Shown: positions 50,101 to 62,100 of the stretch, piece by piece
Layout: each line of letters opens with the position of its first letter
Position numbering within the stretch: position 1 is the first letter of the stretch
Origin: Bolinopsis microptera
Taxonomy: Eukaryota > Ctenophora > Tentaculata > Lobata > Bolinopsidae
Direction: 5' to 3'
Length of the DNA stretch: 64,000 nucleotides
NCBI RefSeq assembly: GCF_026151205.1
Contig: NC_087082.1
Location: forward strand, 1,250,001-1,314,000
Notes under the pieces: generated by a model
The model's input: the letters and a program-made list of their open reading frames with translations, nothing else
What the model was told of the DNA's origin: nothing
Databases searched by the model: none
Position numbers and translations under genes: made by a program

Positions 50101-53100
50101 ACCTTAGAGGTACCGGGAACGCAACCCTCGTTGAGTTCAATGAATATCGTCTCTTACAAGTCATATTAGTGAGAACAGTACAGGAAACATCCTGCTCATC
50201 CCCAGCTTCGTCGCAGTCCCGGACCCCATCACAGAACCGGTGCTTGTGAATCTCACACCCACCTTCTGCTGTGTAACATGCTGATTCTAACCTGTCATCA
50301 CACAGAGTTGTATCCTGGCACAGAGCATACTCTGTGACTAAAGTCTCGTAACCCCCAACTTTACAGACCAGAGGAGATGGAAGGGTTGCTGAGCAGTTCA
50401 AATGATCTTGATAGTTGGAGCAGACGGTGTACAAGTAGTTTGGAACAGTACAGGAGTTATTGGTGGTGAGGACCAGCTCCTGACCGTGTAAGTACTGAGC
50501 GGAGTTAGTGCAGGTTCCCCTGGCAGTTATCTTGCAATATTTCTCATCTTCTCCGTTGTAGCAATCCTGCACACCATCACATATCACTGCAGGAGGAACG
50601 TAGGTAGTGTTCCACCAGGGGTACCATCCTATTCTGGTACTGAACCAGTTGTCACACACAACACCGAGAGGAGGGTTCCCCTCGACACAGTCAGATTCAT
50701 CCTCGCACAGGTAACAATCACAGTATCCATCACAAACACTGTCTTGGTTAAGGTACCCGCCACTGTACTGACACACAGTGGTATTAACAGGACATTCTGC
50801 TTCATCCTGGACAGTGTTCACACAGTTCAATTCCCCGTTACAGGAGAACTTCTTCACTGCATCAACCCCTCCCCTATGTTCCACATACCACCCATAATTC
50901 CTGACATAGTTGACCCAGCTAGAGCAGATGTAGCTGCCACAGAGCATGTCCCCACCCTGCTGGACCAGGTTCTCCTGACAGGTCTGGTGTCCGCACACCT
51001 GGTAGTACCCTGGATCATGAGGACAGAGACTGGAGAAGAGGTGGACTTCACAGTTGTTGAGGTGGAGCTTGTAGTAGGTGTTGGAGTGGGTGCAGCGGTA
51101 GGTTAGGTCTCCGTCATCACAGACGATCTTTATAAACCCTCCCACTTCGGATAGTTGACAGTTGTGATCTGAAAGAAGTGGCTCTTAAAGCTTATTGAGG
51201 TATTGCTGCTTTTCATTTTCTAATACTATCATCTAGAGAGCTACAGAGATAACGGAACAACACATTTAGGAGAAGGTATTCAGTATTCACCTGAGTCAAG
51301 TTCTGGAATCCAAGCGACAGCGAGACCTCTGCAGTTGTTTTGATTGTTGAACATAAGGAGGATCATCGGTATCAAATTCCTCAGCATCGCTTAAAGTCTT
51401 AATATGGTTTTAATGCCAGTTCGTACACAAAAAAGTAAGACAACTGTTGAAAGATAACCAAAACCGACTATTGATATGTAATAACAGATGCAGCGAAACA
51501 AGTTGAGTGCAATTTTAACCATGTGAATTGATTATTATAATATTCTGATAGTAATAACATTATGTTATATCAGTTATATACCAGTTTTATGTTATTGACA
51601 TAGATGATAGAACTGGTATATAACTGACATTCGAGGAAAATTGTCCAGACGTCACATTTGATAGAATATATTTCTAATATGCTATATGGAATTCTATATT
51701 TCCGAAATGATATAAAGAATTCTAATCTAAAACAGGTGTGAAACTGATAATTCAATCCACAATCTTCTCATAGCACATTTAAAAACCATATTATCGTGAA
51801 TGATATACCGTGACCCAGAAGTTGATCTTGGAACAAAGACAATTGATGTTTAGTAATAAAATGAGGCTCCAAATACAGCAGTACAGGGCGTGTCCATAAA
51901 AACGAATACAAAAGCCTGGCGAAGACAACCCTTAATAGACCGCAAATACAGTTGAAAAAGTACGCTCAACTCAATGTAAAATAAAAGGTGGCTGTTTAGC
52001 CTTAGTACTAGTACCATCATCGAATACCAACGTTTTACCATCGAACCAACAACCGAGGTATGTGTATGTTCGGGGAAGCACCGCAGCTGTTGACCTATCG
52101 GAAAGATGTTCGCCTCAATTTTAACGCTACAACATAGCGAATGATAATGACTTCCATGTGGGCAGATGGTCGAAATATTTACAACAAAAACAATTGCTGA
52201 ATATCATAGAAAGTTGAACATCCTGATTTATAAAAGCTCTATATAGTTCGTATTTATTTTTTATCGAGGGAAATGAAGCAAATCAAGCAACTTAGATATC
52301 CGTCGATGGTCGCTTAAGGGTCACTTAGGGCATATGGTCACTTCGATGGTCGCTTAAGGGTTGCGTAAGGCAAGGTTAACTCACACTTACGGCACGGTTC
52401 CATAAGAAAATTGACAGGATAAAGCGGACTCTGATAAAAGGACTCTATAAAATGTTTGCCCAGATATTTGAGAATATTATCAACGTGACAGCAGCTAAAG
52501 AAGATAAGGGATTAAATCAGGTAAACAAGTATCCAGATTCCAGACACGTGGCAAACTATAGCTCTTACCTGGGCAACTTAGGGATTTCACGTGTGGAATA
52601 GAGTCCAGGTGGTATTCAGATACTATTGTTTGAAACGGTTAAATCAAACTTTTTGTGATAATCATTCATTTGACATCTGGTGCATTCCTTCATCGTGAAA
52701 ACTGCAGTGTTTAAATGACTAATGATCTTGAAAGTTTGAAACAGTTCAAAGGCTTTTATAACTTGGGATTTAAAATAAGATGTTGCACACAAAATGATTG
52801 TTTAACAAATAATGGGAATTTGAAAGGGACATATGTTTAATGTTTATGAACGAAGAGGTTTGGCGGCATAATGGTTTGCATTGCAGGGTTGAATTTTGGA
52901 GTTTAAGTTATTACTTATATAAAAATAGTATATTGATAATCTAATACAGGCGTATATTTAAAAAAATATCAATAGTATAGTATGGTATCGTTAATACTAT
53001 TCACTTTTGTCACTAATCTACTTTTAGCTTAAAGCTATTCCGTTGGTGGGGCTTTTAGACATCCTTCTCAATCTGACCATATACAGCTATACAGCTTGGA

Positions 53101-56100
53101 AAAAGTCTTGATCCAGCAGTATTCAGCAGATCCCGAGGGAGATTATCAATTTAAATGAAATTCTACGAGGCATCTCACAAGGCTAATCGATCTCAAGACC
53201 CTGTGCCCGAAACTTATAGCTCCTTATATGGGCATCACGTGTCTCCTTATGATGTAATTAAATCTTTTATTTGAAACTCTTCGAAAACAAAGTCGCACAA
53301 AGTCGCACCAAGTCGCACTTCATAGACCTCACCTTATTTAAGAATGTCAGTAAACGCTTGTTCATTTAAAAATATGTCCACAAATAATAACAGCTGCTCG
53401 GGAAAGACAAAGTAATTACCCACGAAGAAGAGTGCTCTGGTCATTGACCAAGAACTGGTTACCAGTGGAGGGAGTAACCTCTACTGGTAACCAGTTACCA
53501 ATAACTGGTTACCAGTGGAGGGAGTCACCTCCACTGGTAACCAGTTACCAATAACTGGTTACCAGTGGAGGGAGTCACCTCTACTGGTAACCAGTTACCA
53601 ATAACTGGTTACCAGTGGAGGGAGTCACCTCCACTGGTAACCAGTTACCAATAACTGGTTACCAGTGGAGGGAGTAACCTCTACTGGTAACCAGTTACCA
53701 ATAACTGGTTACCAGTGGAGGGAGTCACCTCTACCAGTCTACCATCTGTTAGCTCTTATAACAGATCCTCTGGTCCTCTAATAGGTTTATAACAATGTGA
53801 GTTATGGTAAGTATGGTAGTGTGTAACGCATTTAATATAATTTACACTCTATGACTCAACAGTGACTGCCGAATAATTATGAATCACTGAATTTAGTAGT
53901 TTACTAATTAGTAAACTTTGCAGTTGTGTTTTAGATCAGAGCAAGCCGATTTGATAACCAGTAAAACATATCATGCTTACAAGATAGCGCTTCTATATAG
54001 CTATTATTAAAACTCCGAAAACCCGATAATTACGTCTTTAGGCATAATTAACTGAGCTAACTATGTACATATTGACATACTATTTACATATCATTTAGGA
54101 ACAAACGAACCGCAAAACCGTGATAGCGTTTACTCAGAGCAAATATCATCCAAACCACAGTGCAATTATACACATGTGGCGAACAGCTATCTCGTGCTCG
54201 TAATGTTTACAGACTTTGTGATTATAACATAAAGTATGTTGTCCAAGCGTGGTTACACCTTAAAACACAGTGTCATTTGCTACATAACAGCGTCCATTAG
54301 AACACTTTATTCTATAATAGTGTTTAATGTGTACAGATGGAACAAACTCACATACAAACATGTCATAAGTTAAAAAAGCACAAACAAGACGAACTCATTG
54401 TTATCCTGTCTCTGGATCCTCGAACACTTTAGTTAAGATTTCAGGTAGTTCACACTAAATAAAGTTGGGTGGGGCGATAGCACTGTTATCTTCAGTTATC
54501 CCTTATATGGCACAAGTAGCTGCAACTGATCAGCTCTTAATTGGGCTGCATTAATTGACAGGCCTATAATTACTCATTTTTCAATGACCAATATCTCGAT
54601 TTTTACTATGATTAGAGCGTAAAGAGAATGCTTCCCGGAATCAGCACAATGAAGAGAACACGATCCTGTTGGAATTTCAAATTTATCTTCCACCGGCAGT
54701 CCCTACGATAGCACAATCAGAGCAAATTGGGTACACTGTAGAGTGTAGAACGTAGTATCAGCTAAATAAGAAAATAAGAAAGCACTACGGTACGCTGAAA
54801 TTTCTGAGTCGTATTATAGACTACCCAGACTGTGAGAGCTCAAATATAAGTCTTCAAATAGACCCGGGATATAAAAGATACCCTGTAAAACAATAAACAG
54901 GCTCCCAAGATGAGTGATACTATTCAATAAACCACTCGATCAGCTACCACGTGACACGAGCCAGACATGTGACACGTGACAGACACGTGACACGTGTCTA
55001 CCACGTGACACGTGACAGACACGTGCCGGACTAAACTTCAACCATTTAAAGGTTCCAAGATATCGATTAACAGTATATTCTGTATGCGTTTAAGGTGCAG
55101 GTCACGTGCGTCACGTGCAGGTCACGTGCTAGCACCAGGGTTTATAGAGCAAACTATAATTTTTACGGTAAAATTAAAACAAACGTTATTAATCAATCAT
55201 AATATTTATTGATATTGTTCGAATATATATGATTCTCCTTGTATACTTTCATGTAATATCCCATTGAGGTTCATGCCACCCCATTTTAATGATATTGACC
55301 TGGGCGCGGGTTTACTACTAGTAAGAAAAATATACAACAACAACAACAAATTAAATGAATCTTCGTCGAACTGCTGCACGGTAACAGAAGAAAGTGGATT
55401 TTCTGTATCGGCCAACATTCTGTTATGAGAGATCCTTCGTATGTTTAAATTATCACAGCTGTTAGCTGTAGGATCAAATTAGCTCAAATTTTTGGAGAAA
55501 AGTGATTTTTATCATACGTGATTGGAAGATTCTTGCCGATTACTGGCCGATTACCGGCCGATTACCGGCACTACCGATAGAGCATTAGTCGAGTAATACG
55601 CAATACTGCAAAAGAGCAAGTGTATACAGGCCTTACAGGGTTATTTAAAAAAATCTAGGGTTATTAAAAAGGAAGGTTTGCAGGTTTGGTTCTGCCTGGA
55701 CAACCTTAATAGAGCAGGTTACCAGGTTACCAGGTTACCAGGTTACCAGGTTACCAGGCATTGCAGTGATTAATAAAAGTGTTTAATTAAGGGGCTCTGA
55801 CTAGGTGCCCAATACTACCGGGTGCAATGAATTTGATAACATCACAATAAGCACCTAAGCGTTAAAGTAAAACTTTGAGTCTGTAATCTGTATAGCAGCT
55901 AATCAATATAGGACTACTTGACACAGTCTGACCTATGTCATGGATGGTGACTGAGAAATAGCTCGTTATGAAAGTTGTGAGGTTAATAATCAATATTCCA
56001 CAGATGTGAGGAAGTCAGCACCTGCTCATTCAGCACGTCGTAATAAAGAGGAACATTACAGGGTAGCTGGGTACAACTCTTAAATAATAGTCATTGTCAG

Positions 56101-59100
56101 TGTAATATTGGGGATGTGACGGGAGATATTACAGTTACATACAACATTAATCCATTATAATATTGGGTTAGTCTAGCTTTTGTTATGGGACATATTATGA
56201 GAACACTATTAGCCGGCTAATAGCGGGTCGGCACTGTACCTATTGGCAGCTATACTGGCTACAAACATACTCCTTATACACAATGTGTATAATGTTCGTA
56301 CAGATCATAGGATGTGTATTACACATCCTATGATCTGTACGAACATTTCCAAGATTTGGTGCGTCCAAACACCTCAACCCACCAAATAAAGGACCCAAAG
56401 TTTGGGTCCCAAACGGTAATTACTTAACAGATATTCTGGAAAAACTAACCTTTAGATTCAGTTTCGTCGATGTCATCAGCTGCAGTGTATTCCAACAAAC
56501 TGGCCAGATTACCGTACTCTAGCAGCGTGGACTGTGTCTAAAGGAGGGAGATGTCTGTAAGTTCGCTTATAAGTTAGCGCTGGGTGCACTCTTGGATATG
56601 GCCGAGTAACAGCACAGGTGTCTAATACGCACCTAACATGTCGATTAGGTAAGCATACGTTCCAGGATCTACTGTAACCCTCTCTCTATTTGGTTTTGAA
56701 ATTCATACTTTTCTGACTGTTTGAAAGAGACTCCTAAGTGAATGAAAGTGCTACCATTGCCTTTAAAGATCCTCTGAAGGCCAACTACAACGTACTAGAT
56801 ACAGCTAGATACAGCATATTATATGTACATTGTATTTAGTAGGTACGCTATCAGAGAACCGGACCTAGCCGTCCCTGTATTACCTCATCTGGACAGCATC
56901 ATTATGGTGATTGTACACATCAAAGTGTATATTTTCATTAAGGTTCATGTCCAAAATGACGATTGAGTAGCAGCGATAAAAATATCATCCCTGACCTTAT
57001 TCAAAAATAGTAACTCAAAAGGCGTGGTTCCTTATTAACAGTATTCCCAGCTTCATTTCTAATTCTGCTTTGTGATGTCGTACAACTACTCCAACAAAAC
57101 TCTTTTCGGGATAAACAGCGACGCAGAAAGATACAGTTGGACGGCATGTAACCTCCTCATAATCACCGCATCCTTCATCGGTGACACGACCATCCTTGTT
57201 GGGTCGATCAAATACAAAGCCTTTCAGCTTCACAAGATAATTGTGACGATAATCCAACATATTGCAGTTTGTGATTTGTTGCTCTCTGCAATGATTTTGC
57301 AGCGGACCATCTCGTTAGCAGTGGAAGCAAGCGAGGAGGGGTTGGGAGCTGGACTGTGCTATCTCAAAGCATATTTTGGGGGCTACACCATGACTGCCAG
57401 TGTCTTCCTGATCTGTGCCATGACACTGAGCAAGTACCTGTTATTGAAATACCCTCTCAGAACAGGTCCCTTAACTAGAAAACACGCGCACCAGCTCTGC
57501 GCTCTCATGTGGACTGTTTCCCTCTACTTTCCCATTACGTTCCTTCTCACTGATAGACACGATGTTTCCTTTGACTACAGGCAGTATGATTGTGCCTACA
57601 ACTTCTCTTCTCACCCCTGGAAATGGTTGAAGCCGGTGAGTTCTCTCCTTCTGGGCATCATCCCGAATGTCACCATCATAGTGACCACAGTTCTGTTGCT
57701 GAATGAGGCGAGGAAGGTTGCTCGAGGAGAGCGTCTGCGATGGCAGGGTATCATGACAGTTGTGCTAACTGCGGTGGTCTACAGTATATCTGTAATACCT
57801 CTCACCGTTTATTATCTGGCAGAGTCTTATGTGGAAAAGAAACCGGGGGATCCTAGCCCGTTTTACACTGACTACTTCAGGATTGCCAGCGCCTTCCTGA
57901 ACATCAACGTAATGGCAAACTTCTACATCTATAGTCTAACGGTGACAAGTTTCAGGAAGTTCCTGAACAGTAAGATGAGGCTGATTTTCCCTTGCTTCTT
58001 CAAGGGTTCAGCACAACAAGGCAGGTTCTCTGGCGATAGGGTACCGGATATCAGAGCAGTAAACCGAGCACCTAGAGTACGACCAGTGGTTACACGGACC
58101 AGACCGGGTAAACTGGACAAGGAGACCTAGAGTACGACCAGTGGTTACACGGAACAGACCGGGTAAACTGGACAAGGAGACTGGTGGTTACACGGACCAG
58201 ACCGGGTAAACTGGACAAGGAGACTGGTGGTTACACGGACCAGACCGGGTAAACTGGACAAGGAGACTGGTGGTTACACGGAACAGACCGGGTAAACTGG
58301 ACAAGGAGACTGGTGGTTACACGGACCAGACCGGGTAAACTGGACAAGGAGACTGGTGGTTACACGGACCAGACCGGGTAAACTGGACAAGGAGACTGGT
58401 GGTTACACGGAACAGACCGGGTAAACTGGACAAGGAGACTGGTGGTTACACGGAACAGACCGGGTAAACTGGACAAGGAGACTGGTGGTTACACGGAACA
58501 GACCGGGTAAACTGGACAAGGAGACTGGTGGTTACACGGAACAGACCGGGTAAACTGGACAAGGAGACTGGTGGTTACACGGAACAGACCGGGTAAACTG
58601 GACAAGGAGACTGGTGGTTACACGGAACAGACCGGGTAAACTGGACAAGGAGACTGGTGGTTACACGGAACAGACCGGGTAAACTGGACAAGGAGACCAG
58701 TGGTTACACGGAACAGACCGGGTAAACTGGACAAGGAGACTGGTGGTTACACGGAACAGACCGGGTAAACTGGACAAGGAGACTGGTGGTTACACGGAAC
58801 AGACCGGGTAAACTGGACAAGGAGACTGGTGGTTACACGGACCAGACCGGGTAAACTGGACAAGGAGACTGGTGGTTACACGGACCAGACCGGGTAAACT
58901 GGACAAGGAGACTGGTGGTTACACGGAACAGACCGGGTAAACTGGACAAGGAGACTGGTGGTTACACGGAACAGACCGGGTAAACTGGACAAGGAGACTG
59001 GTGGTTACACGGAACAGACCGGGTAAACTGGACAAGGAGACTGGTGGTTACACGGAACAGACCGGGTAAACTGGACAAGGAGACTGGTGGTTACACGGAA

Positions 59101-62100
59101 CAGACCGGGTAAACTGGACAAGGAGACTGGTGGTTACACGGAACAGACCAGGTAAACTGGACAAGGAGACTGGTGGTTACACGGAACAGACCGGGTAAAC
59201 TGGACAAGGAGACTGGTGGTTACACGGAACAGACCGGGTAAACTGGACAAGGAGACTGGTGGTTACACGGAACAGACCGGGTAAACTGGACAAGGAGACT
59301 GGTGGTTACAGGGACTAGACCGGGTAAACTGGACAAGGAGACTGGTGGTTACACGGAACAGACCGGGTAAACTGGACAAGGAGACTGGTGGTTACACGGA
59401 CCAGACCGGGTAAACTAGACAAGGAGACTGGTGGTTACACGGAACAGACCGGGTAAACTAGACAAGGAGACTGGTGGTTACACGGAACAGACCGGGTAAA
59501 CTGGACAAGGAGACTGGTGGTTACACGGACCAGACCGGGTAAACTGGACAAGGAGACCAGTGGTTACACGGACCAGACCGGGTAAACTAGACAAGGAGAC
59601 TGGTGGTTACACGGAACAGACCGGGTAAACTGGACAAGGAGACTGGTGGTTACACGGAACAGACCGGGTAAACTGGACAAGGAGACTGGCTGAACTGTGC
59701 ACCTAGAGTACGGAACAGACCGGGTAAACTGGACAAGGAGACTGGTGGTTACACGGAACAGACCGGGTAAACTGGACAAGGAGACCAGTGGTTACACGGA
59801 CCAGACCGGGTAAACTGGACAAGGAGACTGGTGGTTACACGGAACAGACCGGGTAAACTGGACAAGGAGACTGGTGGTTACAGGGACCAGACCGGGTAAA
59901 CTGGACAAGGAGACTGGTGGTTACACGGACCAGACCGGGTAAACTGGACAAGGAGACTGGTGGTTACACGGAACAGACCGGGTAAACTGGACAAGGAGAC
60001 TGGCTGAACTGGTTTCAAAACAGCCTGCACCTCACATTTCTTGGAAATGTGTCGGAACAGAACAACAGCGTGTAAGAAGATATCATGAAGGGATTCTTAC
60101 GAGTTCTTTAGAAGATAATCTAAGTAAACTATAGGTAAAAATATAATATTAATCATAAGCTAAAATGTACTAATCTTTGTATTCTAAATGGGGAAAAAGA
60201 AGAAACATTGTCAGTCAGTCGAGAAAATTGTCAGTCAGGCTATATGGCAGCTTTGTAGATGTTGTGACTATGCTAGTAGTGGTCCCAGGCCAATTCATGT
60301 CTCTAGAATCTAAATCACGTACATCTACGAGTTTTCGGACGTTATCTGTATTTTAGAGACAATTATAATCACGAACAATATTTTTCGATTGTTTTCACAC
60401 TGCTCTTGTATTTGAACATTGATTAAAAGTAGAATTTGAATATTGTTAAAATAATCAATTAATTCTTTAATTAATCCTTAATTTTCAATCTACAATTTTG
60501 TTTACATTTCTCACATTGAGAATCTCACTTGTTGCTTGATATTCAGTTTCTTAGCATTGTTGGGTTTCTTATAAATCCGGTTAGGTCTGTGAGTCTCCAC
60601 AAATCTCTCTAAAGCTATCAGAGCTTGTTCTACCCGCTGTTGTTTATCCTTCTCAGAGGGAAGGGTGTACTCCTTTGTGAACTGCATCTCGCTAAACGAC
60701 CTGAGAGGACAGTACTTAACGAACAGGAATACACTTGTCATACGTTGTGCGCGGCTCCCCCTGTATCGTTGAAACTCTACAGTGAAACTCTATAGTGAAA
60801 CTCTATAGTGAAACTCTATAGTGAAACTCTATAGTGAAACTCTATAGTGAAACGACAGAGGGGGTCACGACGTGATACAAGAATACACGGAGTAGGGGTA
60901 CAAGTGCGTCAAAACATAGTGCGTCAAAAGAATTTTGAATTCTGATGAATAATGTGGGTTTGAAAAAAATCAGGGGGAAATCAAAAATTATAGTTTGATT
61001 GTCCAAAAATGAGAAATAGGAAATGAGCTATTAATTAATTTCACTAGCATTAGTGTTTTTTCATGCTGATTTGGAGGCCATTAAAGCATTTGGCCCAGTC
61101 AAAAAAGTTTCAGTTTTATATCTTTTACGGTTTTTGCGGAACGTCGTGTTAAAGTTGATGCCGTGGTGTCATTAAAATGGTACGGATCCATATATATCGC
61201 CTCGCTTTATATATAGTAAGATTAACCTGATATACTGAGCCATTTCCTCCCTCCTCTCCATAGCCTTCTTAACCAGCCACTGGACTACAGGGAATATCTT
61301 GATACAGTCCAACCCCTGGATCTGATGAGGTTGCAGTTCGTGGGGACACTTCATTCGAGGTAACACTAGAAGAGAGTGTTACTTCATTCGAGGTAACACT
61401 AGAATAGAGAGTGTAATAACACTAGAATAGAGTGTAATAACACTAGAATAGAGTGTTTTAACATTAAATTGGAATTAGGACGAAACATTTAAGCAAGATT
61501 TCTGAATTACCAAATTCAAACATTTCTTAGTGAGTGAATTAGCGTAATTTAATTTTGAGCGATTTGAAAAATATTCATGCACAAAGCAAATTTTCCGGTA
61601 CAAATCTAAAAACCTATTTTATATTTCCAAAAAGTTCATACCAGCAACGATCTTTTCAGTAAGAGATATTTTCTGTCCAATAGTAGAGTTTTCTTGGTAG
61701 AGGAGGTCCACATCTAGGTCCACATTACAAGTACTGATACACCACACTAGTCCTCCCACTACCTACAATTACTGTTTCAGATGTCTTATTTATTTTCTAG
61801 CGCTTTGTTCCTTAGTTGAAAAACTAACTTCTTTATCACGAATTGTGTCTCAATTGCATTCGAGTTTGGGTTTCGCTGCATCAATATCAAGGATATTATA
61901 AGGCAACACACACAGCGTCAACTGAGTATTCAGCATAATAAGAATTCGATTTACACATGTATTTTGAAAGCTCCTGCTAAAACAAACATTTCGTATCACT
62001 TATATGTTTTAAATAATCCCCCTCCAAGCATAATACAATTTTATTGAACTTTAAAACTTTAGGCAATCTATTGTACTGCATTTCTAGTACCTTGTCAAAA

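Noticed and set aside
50744-51106. 120-aa + strand ORF over the receptor
   Set aside because: Antisense to cysteine-rich LDLa coding sequence.
55206-55418. Small minus-strand ORF next to the E-box cluster
   Set aside because: No domain, no splice context, low-complexity ACAACA stretch.
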